From assembly GCA_023053685.1 (NCBI GenBank), contig JALIGW010000003.1, forward strand, positions 138,567,126-138,631,125: DNA of 64,000 nucleotides, read 5' to 3'. The notes below the pieces were generated by a model. The model did no database searches, was not told the DNA's origin, and saw nothing but the letters and a program-made list of their open reading frames with translations. Origin of the DNA: Diadophis punctatus similis. Its lineage: Eukaryota > Chordata > Lepidosauria > Squamata > Dipsadidae. A program made the translations under genes and the position numbers. Position 1 is the stretch's first letter; every line of letters starts with the position of its first letter. Below, one piece after another: positions 22,506 through 33,490 of this stretch.

Positions 22506-22745
22506 GAGCTGAGATAGCGCAGTGGTTAAAAGCAGCATTGCGACCTTCAGCTGATTGCTAGTTTAGCAGTTCAGCTGTTCAAATCTCACTAGGCTCAAGG
22601 TTGACTCAGCCTTCCATCCTTCCGAGGTGGGTAAAATGAGGACCCAGATTGTTGGGGGCAATATGCTGAACTCTGTAAACCGCTTAGAGAGGGCTGTAAA
22701 GCACTATGAAGCGGTATATAAGTCTAAGTGCTATTGCTATTGCTA
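22506..22745 (+). mobile_element. tRNA-derived SINE, complete, tandem to the previous
   Basis: GAGCTGAGATAGCGCAGTGG to (CTATTG)n. Same ATTGCT-tail subfamily as 12749. Head-to-tail arrangement with the truncated copy. Confidence 0.93.
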
Positions 22746-23321
22746 ACATTAGGACTGGGACGGTAGGCACACTGGTGCACTTATGCACGCCCCTACTCTT
22801 AGGAATCGGGTGAGGTCAACAGTGGACAGTTTAAGGGTAAAGTTTTGGGGGTTTGGTGATGAAATCACAATGTCAGGTAGTGAGTTCCAGGCATTTACCA
22901 CTCTACTGCTAAAGTCATATTTTCTACAGTCAGGTTTGGAGCGGTTCACTTTGAGTTTGTATCTGTTGTGTGCTTGTGTATCGTTGTGGTTGAAGCTGAA
23001 GTAGTCGTTGACAGGAAGGACGTTGTAGCAGATAATTTTATGAGCTATGCTTAGGTCATACCGAAGGCAACATAGTTCTAAGCTTTCTAAGCCCAGGATT
23101 TCAAGTCTGGTTGCGTAAGGTATTCTGTTGCGAGTAGAGGAGTGGAGGACTCTTCTTGTAAAGTATCTCTGGATTCTAATGTATTTATGTCCGATATGCG
23201 GTGTGGGTTTACCTTTATCACCTTTATTAATCACCTTTAGGGAGAGTGATTGTGATTTTTTTCCCCCACTAGCAAGTGTTGCCAGGGAAATCTCCCAATT
23301 GCTTTCCTTAAGCTTTCTCAC

Positions 23322-23654
23322 CCTAAATCTGTGAGGACAGGGCCAGTCGCTGACCTCATTATTAAAGCAGAATGTGGATGAGTGTTAAAAGCCGCATGCC
23401 AGTATCTTTTATGCAGCTTCACGGAGAAAAGTACATTAAAGTAGCAATGAGAAAGATACAATTCTAAAGCTCCCTCCAGTTTTCTTTTGCTGACAAGGAT
23501 AGCACATCCTTCCAGGACCTGTGACCTGGAATATATGTTCAGTTTTTATCTAACAAACATGGCTTTCAACTGTATCTACTTCTCAAACTGGAAGTGAGCA
23601 TTATTAATTAGTCACATCCAGTTTACTTTACTGAAAATGTGAGGCATAGGTGAT
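23322..23654. other. No recognisable feature
   Basis: Unique-looking sequence. Confidence 0.4.
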
Positions 23655-23930
23655 TTAGATTTAGATTTATTATTAGAGTTGGAAGGGACCTTGTAGGTCA
23701 TCTAGTCCAACCCCCTGCTCAAGCAGGAGTCCCTACACCATTTGAGACAGATGGCAGTCCAGTCTCCCCTTGAAGGTCGCAAGTGTTGGGGCTCTCACGA
23801 CCTCCGCTGGCAAGCTGTTCCACTGGTTGATCGCTCTCACCATCAGAAAGTTTCTCCTCACTTCCAGGTTGAATCTCTCCTTGGTCAGCTTCCATCCGTT
23901 ATTCCTTGTTTGGCTTTCTGGTGCCATAGA
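23655..23930 (-). mobile_element. CR1 LINE C-terminus and 3' end
   Basis: The minus-strand frame 23927-23733 gives KERFNLEVRRNFLMVRAINQ, WNSLPAEVVRAPTLATFKG and RLDCHLSQMV, the classic amniote CR1 ORF2 C-terminus. It is followed by the GGTTGGACTAGATGACCTAC 3' UTR ending in TAGATTTAGA-type repeats (read on plus as TTTAGATTTAGATTTA). Only this end is present. Confidence 0.9.
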
Positions 23931-23934
23931 GAAA

Positions 23935-25344
23935 GTGTGTGCATTGTGTTGTTCTGATTTTCTTTGGCCTGCATTGTGTCAGTTTAAAGGTTGTGGAAAA
24001 CCACAGGGCCTAAAAACATTTCGGGCAAGGACACTTTGAAAAAGGCACGCTCTCCTATTAATTTCTCCGTCCAGGGCAGTCATCCTCAGAGACGTGGTGT
24101 CAACTACCAAGCTTCAGCAAAGGCGCAGCTGGAGATATTGGCTGGAGATGCCACCAAGGAAGGATGGCAACTGTTCTTTCAGCACATCTGGAAAGCACCA
24201 GGTTGACAAAGGTTGCTTTAATTTTATCAATAGCCAGCTAGCCTTTTGTGTGTCAATCCTTTCTCTTTTTCTTCTTTAATCTCCCTTTTTCAGCTAATCC
24301 TTCCTATAGAGGTCTTCTCAATCCACCTTCCCTCCCCTTTTCACCCTCTCAATTCAGACTTACTTCCCAGCGTGCTTTTGTTCCCATTTCCCGTTCTTCT
24401 TTAGGCAAGGCTTTCATTATTTACTGCCTCCTTCAAAATGACTGATGCTGCAGATGTCGGTTAGATGGCAACATGTCCGTCATGATTATTTCTAAAGCTT
24501 TTGGAAAGAAGAAATGTGCCCTAGGACATCCATCCAGCTCATCATCATCTCCCCAAGAAATGCTACGATGTCATTTCGTGTGCACGAGTCTCAGTTTGCA
24601 AACTGGGACCCAAGAGGTTGAGTGGAAGAACTCCCGATCAAGCCATCCATTTGTTGCTTTGGGGATTTGGGACTGGATAATTGTTAACAGCAAGATCAAG
24701 TGGTGACTTGAGGATGCCCCAGAGCTAGTGCACATTTTTCATCAAATGACCATTGTGACTCAGGAGATAACTGCAAATGCTGCAATGAAGCATTCTAGAC
24801 AGATGTTTAATCCCAAACTTTGATGGGAACTGTGTTATAGCCAAAGCCAAATGAGTTGGATTTTATAAGGCTCACAAAGTCAATAATGATAATTACGGGG
24901 GAGTTAGTATTTGATTTTTTTAAAAAAATCACATAAAGCTATTTTAAAGAACATAGAAACAATAATTTGCACATGTTAATCATCAACAGACATATTTATC
25001 ATGCTTGCCACTTTGTGAAGACTGGCTCCAGACAATAGCATGTATCATTTTTTAAAAAAAGAAAATAACCTAGTCAATTAATGGTGACTTAGCTTCTTAA
25101 ATATAGGTGCAGGTACTTTAGTCACCGACAGTGAAATCTGGTAGACTGGCTGCTTCAGAATAAGCTTCTGGCTGAAGAGCAAGTAGGATTATGGCCAGAG
25201 GTTACCTATACTCAATCTATATTCAATCTTAGCCACTACTTAGTCCTATAGTATTTGTTGGGAAAATATTTTAATATGCCATAGAATTTAAAGGTGAAGT
25301 TTGATTTGTTTCCAAAGCACAGGCTTTGAGAAAGCTTCTTCTGT
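23935..25344. other. No recognisable feature
   Basis: 1.4 kb without an identifiable family or exon. Confidence 0.45.
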
Positions 25345-25346
25345 TA

Positions 25347-25725
25347 CAGGTAGTCCTTGACTTATGACCACAATTGAGCCCAAAATGTCTGTTGTTAAGT
25401 GAGACATTTAATGGAGTTTTGCCCCATTCTAGACCTTTCTTGCCACAGTTGAGTGAATCACTGTAGTTGTTAAGTTAGTAACCCGGTTGTTAAGTGAATC
25501 TGGCTTCACCCTTGACCTTTCTTTTCAGAAGGTTGCAAAAGGTGATCACATGACCTTGGGACACACAATGATCATAAATATGCTAAATATTGGAATATTG
25601 ATCACATGATCATAGAGCTGCTGCAAAGGTTGTAACTGTGAAAAACGGTCATAAGTCACTTTTTTCAGTTCCATTGTAACTTTGAATGGTCACTGAACAA
25701 ACTGTTGTAAATCAAGGACTACCTG
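25347..25725. mobile_element. Tc1/mariner-type MITE, CAGGTAGTCC family
   Basis: 379 bp with inverted ends CAGGTAGTCCTTGA / TCAAGGACTACCTG and TA on both sides. No transposase. Internal TTAACAAC/GTTGTTAAGTGA motifs recur in the copies at 56044 and 62146. Confidence 0.88.
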
Positions 25726-25962
25726 TAATTGTTAATTAGAAAATTGTGGCTCAGTGCAAGTCAGATACCCTCCAGGTTGTTTCTATACACTAAAGCTTAC
25801 TTAAAAGGGAATGAAACTAGGATATTCATTTCATCCCTTCCTTTTTAATATTTATAAAGGTGTCATTCACAGCCTGGGCCTATAGGACTACTAATGCAAT
25901 CCTCTATTTTGCAAGGACTGGAGAATGTAATTATGAGCTTGTGGTTATTCATATATTCAGAA

Positions 25963-26390
25963 CAGGGGCAGGTTGCTCTCTTACCTTGCTACCGGTGCGC
26001 TGCGCGCACATCACCACGTTTTGTGCATGCACGCGCACCACACATGCATGCCCCCTTGCATGATTTTGCTTCTGCACATGCGTGGAAGCAAAATCGCACT
26101 GAAATCTTGCGAGGGGACGCGTGTGCGTGTGCAATTTTGGTGATTTTTTGCTTCCGCGCATGCGCAGAAGCAAAAAATCGCCAAAATCTCTCACACACGC
26201 GCATCCCCTTGCAAGATTTTGCTTCCGCGCATGCGCAGGAAGAAAAAAAAGCCCAGAAATTCTGAAAAAAAGATGGCGGCTCCTAGGGACCGGCAACAGA
26301 CCGCACCGGGTCGGTAACCTCTTGGTGACGTCACCAGCCCGCCGCTACCGGTGCGATAGAGTGGACCGCACCGGTAGGAACCCACCACTG
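25963..26390 (+). mobile_element. hAT-like MITE, CAGGGGCAGGTTGC subfamily
   Basis: 428 bp, ends CAGGGGCAGGTTGC / GGAACCCACCACTG, perfect 8-bp duplication ATTCAGAA (25955-25962, 26391-26398). CpG-rich with repeated GCATGCGCAGAAGCAAAAA modules, some in opposite orientation. AAGATGGCGGC at 26270-26280. Confidence 0.93.
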
Positions 26391-26399
26391 ATTCAGAAA

Positions 26400-27560
26400 T
26401 AGAGTGATTGGCTTTTTCTTGTGTAACTTCCCAATTTACCTCTATGAAGATCTCAGATTCATTGAAGCAGTTCAAGTAAAAGAGATTTGAAGGCTCCTTT
26501 CTGATTGCCCAAGAACATACCCAATTTTTCCTCTTACGTTTAAGAGTCAGATTTTGCTTTTATAGGTTCCCATAGGCTTCTCTTAGATGTTGGGCTAAAT
26601 TGATTTTTGCAGAACGCTCTTTGGCCACTCTGATCCTCCTGGATGGTTAAATTTAGCTTGGAAAAAAGGCATCACACTCAGCTTTAAACAACATGGCCTC
26701 AAGGTTCAATATCTGATTTCACGAGGTCCTAAGGGAGCCAATCTGGAATTGAAAGATAGTGAAACATCACATTTTCTATACTGATTGTCACAGTGATCAG
26801 ATTATTCTCCCCCTTTGTTTGGTCCCAAACCTTAAATAAAATAATAATACAATTATTATAATTATGTTATTGCACCATGTGTCATCACGACATACAACTC
26901 CAATAGGCTTTTCAATGTTGTTAGTGATGTGTCCCCATTTCCCTCTTTGTCAGGACATATTCCAAATGATATGTTTGTCTCTATAAATCTCCCTCTGGTC
27001 TGACTTCTGTTTTTATCTGCTGGAAAGAGGCCAAAGCTCAATGAGAAAGGATGTACTTTTCAAGCAAAAGCACTCAAGGATATAAAACAAAAAGAATTTA
27101 TTTTAACATCTCATTATCTCAAACACTATGTTTTTTTAATAGGAACTCATCAACCTATTCTACTACCAAGCAGTTGATGAAATGGTCTAGATGCCAAACT
27201 CAGAACAATGAACCTGCGTTGAAATTGCTGCTCCAATGTGTACCAAGTTCATCTGATAGCCTTGCACAAGGTCCCATGGGATCCTCTTAGAGACGATGAC
27301 AAGTATATTTCTTCAGTGAAGAAGCAGACAATTAACGTTTCTCTTCCTGATCTCCTACGATTTATAGCTTGTTTCTGCTTTCTGATGTACTTGTCAGACA
27401 TACCCACATCCACACACCAAAATGTTATTTGCCAACATCAACAAAAATACTCTTGAAAATCTTTTTGTGCTGTAATCTGGCACCATCATAAGATTATAAA
27501 TTTCCTATTTCGATCCCAATGCTAAACTGGAAATAAGCACAATTTTCCAACTGAACAGTT
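26400..27560. other. No recognisable feature
   Basis: Unique-looking sequence. Confidence 0.45.
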
Positions 27561-27565
27561 TAACA

Positions 27566-27663
27566 CAGGGGTCTCCAACCTTGGTAATTTTAAGACTTGT
27601 GGACTTCAACTCCCAGAAGTCTCCCAGAACAAGTCTTAAAGTTGCCAAGGTTGGAGACTCCTG
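27566..27663. mobile_element. Palindromic hAT-like MITE, old copy
   Basis: Near-palindrome: CAGGGGTCTCCAACCTTGG to CCAAGGTTGGAGACTCCTG, centre ACTTCAACTCCCAGAAG. Related to the 41354 element. No clear target duplication. Confidence 0.75.
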
Positions 27664-27664
27664 C

Positions 27665-28529
27665 AATATGTCAATGCGGTCACCCCAGGAGAATGATGAC
27701 AATGATTTGATAAAGAATATATGGTGCAGAATGGAGATGAGTAGGCCAATTTAAATTAACTCTGTTTATCTGTCCATTTCCAGGGGAAAAGTTGGTTCTG
27801 GTATTGTTTTTTCTAGGGATTTTTTTTTTGGGGGGGGAAACCCAGCTTCTGAAGGAAAAGTCACCAGTCTGTTCAGGATGAAGAAGAATTGTGTCAAGTG
27901 TTTTATCATCTTCTAATATTTTGCTCCATGCAAGATATTTGCTATAAAAATGCCCAACATGTCTCTAATCTCATGGCCTCGCTGATATTCCACAAAACAC
28001 TAGGGAATGCCAGTTTTTACAGTTAAGTAAATGAAGAGAAAACTTGGACATTTAAACAGGGAAATACAATTTCTCCCTATATTCTTATGGTAGCAGATCA
28101 TTCCTGTGGTGGCCTTCCGGTGACTATTGTCAATTCCATTGGCCCTTGGTAAGTCTCTGCTAAGTTATCCTTGTCACTTGCTACTCCTGGGGTGCTGATC
28201 TGGGTTGTGGACTTTAGCTGCAGTCCACAACTCTTGTTTATCTATGATAATAGATAAACTCTTGTTTATCTATGAATTTCATTGGATGACTTTGGAGCAA
28301 ATGTTGGCCCTTCCATGTTAAAGCCCTAGCGACTGCAAGCATCTCCAATGGAAAGCTCTGAGATACCTTGCAAATTTTGGAAGAAGCTGGATATGTAAGG
28401 AGATACGTTCCCCATGCAGGAAACAAAATTCAGTGGATACATCGGTGCGCACATATTGCTTCAGAGTCAGGAGAAAGAGAGATTTTATGTCCCAAACTTT
28501 TTCAACAGTTTTACTTTTCCTGGTATTCC
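27665..28529. other. No recognisable feature
   Basis: Contains a local tandem repeat of a TTGTTTATCTATGA-type 22-bp unit near 28225-28275. Otherwise unique-looking. Confidence 0.4.
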
Positions 28530-28537
28530 CATCTCTC

Positions 28538-29266
28538 CAGGGGTGGGTTCCTAATTTTTTTACTACCACTCTGTGGGCGTGGCTTATTTTGTGGGTGTGG
28601 CTTGCCAGCCATGTGACTGGGTGGGCATGGCTTGCTGCCCATGTGACCAGGTGGTCGTGGCTTGCTGGTCATATATTAGTTATTTCAGAGAGATGTTACT
28701 ACTATTTTTGCTATTTTATACCTTACATGAAAAGCTTTGCATACAAAGTGTGTGTTACACCATGGCAACACAGCAACCTTTATATGCAGAAAATGCTATA
28801 GTTAAAAGTCAAGCAAGTCTCATACAGCATTTTTGGTTTCAGTCATGGATTCCTTAGACGAAAATATTGAGGACTGTTAAAAGAACAGTATCTTTTAACA
28901 GTCCTCAATGTTTTCGTCTAAAGAATAACAGTATAAAACTGTAAAAAATTAACAGTATAAAACAGTTTTATACAACAGTATAAAAGGTTAAGCTTTCAGA
29001 AAACGCCCACTTTGGGAAGCTTTAGGCAAAAGCGAAGGAAGAGTGTCAAATGTGAGCTTATTATTATTTTCAAGCGAAGGGACGGGGAAAGACTTAATTG
29101 TCAGGTTTCTGGGTATGCGCAGAAGAAAAAAAATTTTTTTAATTTAAATTTTTTTTTAAATGGCGGTGCCCAGGCACTGGCAACCGACCACACCGGTACT
29201 GTGACATCACCAGCGGGCCGCTACTGGTGCTATAGAGTGGGCCGCACCAGTAGGAACCCACCACTG
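28538..29266 (+). mobile_element. Mosaic hAT-like element with internal hairpin
   Basis: 729 bp, ends CAGGGGTGGGTTCC / GGAACCCACCACTG, perfect 8-bp duplication CATCTCTC (28530-28537, 29267-29274). The 5' part (TACTACC..CTGTGGGCGTGGCTT) matches the 46140 family; the 3' part (GGCCGCTACTGGTGCTATAG) matches the 25963 subfamily. The middle 400 bp is unlike other copies and contains a 30-bp-arm hairpin at 28856-28921. Confidence 0.88.
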
Positions 29267-29398
29267 CATCTCTCACCAAGATACCATAACTGGAATTGTG
29301 AGAATGGTCATTGAGACATCTAATCTCATGGCCTCTTGAGATGTAGTTTTCTCACATGCATGTGATAGGACCATCTTCTTAATCTAAGGAAAATGGTT

Positions 29399-29530
29399 TA
29401 ATGCAGTCTTCCCCAATCAGTGCTCTCTGTAGTCTAGTGTGTATACTTCATATTTCACCTTTCAGCAATGACTCTGTTGGCTTGGAATCCTGAGAAATGA
29501 AGTACACCTATCTGTGGGAACCCCAGGAGG
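29399..29530. mobile_element. Possible ancient palindromic hAT MITE
   Basis: Diverged reading of the theme CAGTGCTCTCTGTAGTCTAG ... GGAATCCTGAGAAATGAAGT, like decayed copies of the 41354/27566 type. Weak. Confidence 0.35.
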
Positions 29531-29591
29531 AGGAAAGCTCATTCAACAAATGATTAAAAAAAAGATAGTTCAGCCTGATTTTAAGTATTTT

Positions 29592-29700
29592 CTGGTGTGG
29601 GCCAGATTAGCATTTAGATGGGAGAGTACATGGTATACTAGGGCTGTAAGGGTGACTGAAGAAAGGAAAAGGAAACCTGGAAGAAAAAGTCTACACGAGC
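29592..29700 (+). mobile_element. 5S rRNA-derived SINE fragment
   Basis: CTGGTGTGGGCCAGATTAGC, TTTAGATGGGAGAGTACATG and ACTAGGGCTGTAAGG follow the 3' half of 5S rRNA (box C GGATGGGAGACC and beyond). The downstream GTGACTGAAGAAAGGAAAAG is like the GTGACTGAAGAAAGGCAATGG body of squamate 5S SINEs. It lacks the 5' half of 5S, so it is not a gene. Confidence 0.65.
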
Positions 29701-30237
29701 ATTTCTTGATGTCCATGAAATCAACACAAATCAAATTTTACTTTACCTTTTACTCTTTTTATTATTTTTTTACGGCAGCTTTTCATTTATTTGGCTAATA
29801 CATGCCACCAATGCACATATTTTCTCTTTAACAATCCTTCATTACATGGTTTTAAAAACCAGGGATTTAAGAAATTGACAACTTTTACTAGGCCTTAATT
29901 TGCAAAATCGGTTCCAGTCTCTTTGCTCACCATAATTTACTGCTGCAAAAGATTTTTCTGACACATATATTTTGGTGGCAAGATTTATTCCTGGTGTTTT
30001 TTATTCTTTACAGCCAAGAGCACAACATAAAAAAATTATGAAGTCTATAGTGTTAATAGCTAGGAGAATCTCAAGCAGTGCTCAGATTTGTCATCTCAGT
30101 ACATGCATCATGTCGGGCAGTTTACTTGTAAATACTAAGAAGAAGAAAAATCTCCACAGGGATTTTGTTATGGATATTCTGTGATGGATCTGTTATGGAT
30201 TCTTAAATAAGAAGGACTAACTGTATTACATTAAACT
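29701..30237. other. No recognisable feature
   Basis: AT-rich, nothing assigned. Confidence 0.4.
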
Positions 30238-30253
30238 TCCTGATAATACAATA

Positions 30254-30337
30254 AAAAAACCTGCTACCTAGGATTGAACTCTCAACCTCCCAAGTGGGAA
30301 GCAAGCGTCTTTACCACTAGACCACCACGCAGCTCTA
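30254..30337 (-). mobile_element. tRNA-derived retroposon head with target duplication
   Basis: Minus strand: GAGCTGCGTGGTGGTCTAGT, A box GGTCTAGTGGTAAAG, B box GAGTTCAATCC, ending in a T run (Pol III terminator). Near-identical flanks CCTGATAATACAAT / CCTGATAATATAAT (about 30239-30252, 30336-30349) indicate retroposition. The acceptor stem is imperfect, so I read it as a SINE head or tRNA retropseudogene, not a tRNA gene. Confidence 0.7.
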
Positions 30338-30458
30338 TCCTGATAATATAATACAAATAAAAACATTTCTTTCAAGTTGAGCTTTATGTCCAAATGGCCT
30401 TCTTGGCAGAAATACACTGTAGATGTGCAGTGCACTGTCTGGTTTACAACCTTGGGAC

Positions 30459-30830
30459 TGTTAGATTTGTGCGTAAATGAAGAGGCAAGGCACAGGAACA
30501 TTTCAGCACCTTTATTTTCTATTCACTAGAGCTAATACGGACTGCCGGCAGGCTGCAGGGAAGCCGCTTTTAAGGGCTTCCCTGAAGCCGGCCGGCCACT
30601 GACAGCTGTTTAATTCTCCCGCCACTAGATTAACCAATCAGCAGCAGCTATGCAAATATCTACAACGTACGTCCATACGGAACAGGGACTTCCTGAGGTC
30701 TCCCATTCATACTAATCAGATGCAACTCTACTTAGCTTTTCAGGGTCAACTGAGCTCTTGTTGCTCCTGCCTCACTGAGCAATACACTATAGAGCTCCAG
30801 AGGTTCACATACTTTGTAACCCCAAAAAAC
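30459..30830 (-). mobile_element. LTR-like segment
   Basis: On the minus strand it has GATTGGTTAATC (inverted CCAAT), a GC-rich CCGGCCGGC block, then GAAAATAAAGGTGC (poly-A-signal-like) and ends near CAAATCTAACA. This is the order of an LTR, but the upstream boundary and target duplication are not clear. Confidence 0.45.
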
Positions 30831-31732
30831 GAACCCCTCTCTCTCTCTGCCTGAGGTTTTACAGATTAAAAGAGAATAATAGATAAATTCAGGACTCCTT
30901 TGATTCTGGGCATATAGACTGGAGCATATAGAATGTATGGTGTGATTACACACAAGGGGAACCGTAAATCTATATATCTCATATCTACCTTACTCAACCT
31001 GTATGCCATCAAAATATATTGGATTATAATAATCCAAGCTAGCGGACTCCAGCCCATCTAGAAGACACCAAATCTAGGAATGCTGTGCTACACCTCTGAT
31101 GGCTAGAAAAACTATTATTCTTTTTATATAGATCAAGAAATTATACAATGACTTCAGTCATTATAGAAAAAGCTTCAACCAGTGAAAGGCCATCTCTTCA
31201 TTCAATCTGCTGACCATTGTGATGTTCTTCTCTGGAACTGAAATCCAGTGCATGAGACCATTTTTGGGGCATTGGACCAGAATTGAGGAGATTGAGATTC
31301 AAGGTCATCTTCAACTAACTACCCAGAGGGCAGAACTAGAAGCGATGGATTAAAACTACAGGGAAGTTGACTGGGCAGTACTTTTCAAGCAGTACACTTG
31401 GGACCAGATTCTGTTCTTATCTTCAAAAAAAAAAACTGCATTTGATAATTGATCAAGGAAATTCCTGGGGATTTCTATGTGTCCAATTGAGGCACAACTA
31501 AGGAGACATAATGGGACCTCTATGTAAATTGCACTAAGAATATCAGCATTTGCATATATATACTGTATATAAAATGCATTTCAATCTAAACTTCCTATTG
31601 CCATGTACTAATGTTATCCTCCCTCCCTGGTGCTTTTTTTACTGGCTATGCAATCTATCATATAATATTCCAAACTCTTTTTAAAACTAATACAGAAATA
31701 GAACAATTCCTCCCTCCCCCCATAAATCAGAG
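30831..31732. other. No recognisable feature
   Basis: Unique-looking sequence. Confidence 0.4.
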
Positions 31733-33351
31733 CAGGGGTCGGCAACCTTAAACACTCAAAGAGCCACTTGGACCTGTTTCCCACAGAAAAAAACACACAC
31801 CGGGAGCCACAAAACCTGGGTGGGTTTGGCCAACTCAATGTCACTCACTCCCACCCAGTCACGTGACCCCCCTAGCCATGCCTACCCAGTCACAAAACCA
31901 TTATCTATGTCTCTCCCCCTCTCTCACCCCTTCTTTCTGTATCTGTGTCTCTGTCCCTCTCCCTATCTTCCCCTCTCTCCCCCATGTCTCTCTCCCTCTG
32001 TTCCCCGCTCTCACCCCCTCTATGTATCACTCTGTGTTTGTGTGTGTGTGTGTGTGTGTCTATGTCTCTCTCTCTCCCTCTCTCTCCCTCTCTCTCTCTA
32101 TATATATGTGTGTGTCTCTCTCTCCCCCCTCCCTTCGGGCGACCATCCTCCTCCTCTCCCCTTCTCTCATGACCTCCTCGTCGGCTGTGGCTGAGCCAGG
32201 AGCATGGGCACGCTCAGGGAGACCCTCCTCAAATGAGCACCAAAGCACAGCAAAGTGTAGCGCTTTAGTGAAGGGGTTAAACGCAGAGAGCTTTTGCGCC
32301 TAGAGAGGAGGCAGGAAAGGGGACTGGGAATCCAGCTTCCCTCCCGCTCCTCTTCCTGGTCTCCCGATGTCTGTTAAGCCAGGGCTGAGGAGATCCCCTT
32401 GTGGGGAAAGGTGCTCAAGGTGCTGCACTTAACAGGACACAGCTTCTCTCCTGCACTAATGCCATGACATATCATCCCCCACCCCAGCAGCTCTTCAGCC
32501 GAGTGTGGAGGGCGTGAACTCCAACCCGAAGTGGCAGGAAGCGAAGGCTGCCTTACATGCAGCGAAGGCAGGTACAGGGGCGCTTCATTCCCGCACTCTC
32601 CAGCGACACTCCTCCTCCCCCCATCTCTTGATGCCCTGGCCGGCTGTGGCTGAGCCGGGAGCATGCGCACATGTGGGGAGATCCTCCTTAAGTGAGTCTC
32701 CCCCCGCCCCCCGTCCGCCTTTCCTGAGCTTTGGCACTCATTTGAGGAGGGTCTCCACACATGTGCACACGCTCCCTGCTCAGCCACAGCCAGTCAGGGC
32801 GTCAAGAGAGGAGGAGGGTCGTCGGAGAGTGCAGGAGCGAAGTGCCCCTGTACCTGCCTTCGCTGCATGTGAGGCAGCCTTCGCTTCCTGCCACTTCAGG
32901 CTGGAGTTCGCGCCCTCTGCGCTCAGCCAAAGAGCTGCTGGGGGTGGAGGATGACATGGCAAAGCGATGACCAGAGCATTAGTGCAGGAGAGAAGCTGTG
33001 TCCTGTTAAGACCCTCCTTAAGTGAGCGGCCGCCCACCCCATGCGCGCCTTTCCTGAGCTTTGGTGCTCGTTTGAGGAGGTGTCCCCGCACATGCTCATG
33101 CTCAGCCACAGCCAGCCAGAGGGTCATAAGAGGAGGAGGGGGGAGGAGAGTGCAGGAGCGAAGCGGCCCTGTACCTGCCTTCATGCCAAATTTGCGCATA
33201 AGGCAGCCTTCGCTTCCTGCCGCTTTGGCTGGAGTCCAAAAAAGAAATAAGAGGGGCTAGGGGCGGGGCCAATCCATTAAGGGGCAGGGAGCCATGGCAG
33301 AGAGCCCAAAGAACTGCATGCAGCTCCAGAGCCGCTGGTTGCCGACCCCTA
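31733..33351. mobile_element. 1.6-kb hAT-like element built of opposed modules
   Basis: Ends CAGGGGTCGGCAACC / GGTTGCCGACCCCTA are an inverted pair of hAT type. The flanks AATCAGAG / GACTAGAG are only 5 of 8 identical. Inside, one module (with GGCTGTGGCTGAGCC) appears at 32155-32250 and 32490-32700 in one orientation and at 32740-32990 and 33040-33240 in the other, making an about 250-bp inverted repeat around 32720. CT/CTGTGT low-complexity sequence fills 31900-32130. No transposase frame. Confidence 0.8.
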
Positions 33352-33397
33352 GACTAGAGGAAAATTTTGTAGTTAGGAATCAGAGAGGAAGGAAGGA

Positions 33398-33490
33398 ATA
33401 GACAATAGTGTTGTGGTTAGGGTGTTGAACTGGTACCAGAGAGACCAAGTTCAAGTAGCCCCTGAGGGACTTTGGGCCAATTGTTTTCTT
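33398..33490 (+). mobile_element. MIR-like tRNA-derived SINE fragment
   Basis: GTTGTGGTTAGGGTGTTGAA and GACCAAGTTCAAGTAGCCCC (B-box-like), then ACTTTGGGCCAATTG, the order seen in MIR/CORE-type SINEs. Short and diverged. Confidence 0.5.

Larger units (their letters stand above)
22346..23321 (-). mobile_element. CR1-clade LINE, RT C-terminus, with SINEs in its 3' UTR
   Basis: The minus-strand frame (23321 to 22749) contains HKYIRIQRYFTRRVL, RLEILGLESLELCCLRYDLS and VVNAWNSLPDIVI, the RRF..RL..LGL..LE.RR..YDL..WN.LP pattern of LINE C-termini in the CR1/Rex group. It is readable over about 180 codons, with the C-terminal end running into the 3' UTR. Two SINEs (22418-22745) separate that UTR from the tetranucleotide tail. 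No catalytic domain remains. Confidence 0.78.

Noticed and set aside
25894..26475. Cys/His/Ala-rich frames (for example repeated RACAEAK / AHARKQ)
   Set aside because: These come from repeated CATGCGCAGAAGCAAAA modules of the MITE. The same peptides recur in the 56459 and 61092 copies, so they are repeat shadows.
29592..29653. 5S rRNA gene
   Set aside because: Only the 3' half is recognisable, with several changes in the box C region. Better explained as a 5S-derived SINE.
30260..30340. Functional tRNA gene
   Set aside because: A and B boxes are good but the acceptor stem does not pair well, and flanking duplications mark a retroposed copy.
31820..33260. Overlapping frames of 69-149 codons on both strands
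   Set aside because: They follow the GC-rich opposed modules and CT-rich run of a non-autonomous hAT-like element. Agreement between frames reflects the internal repeats, not coding.
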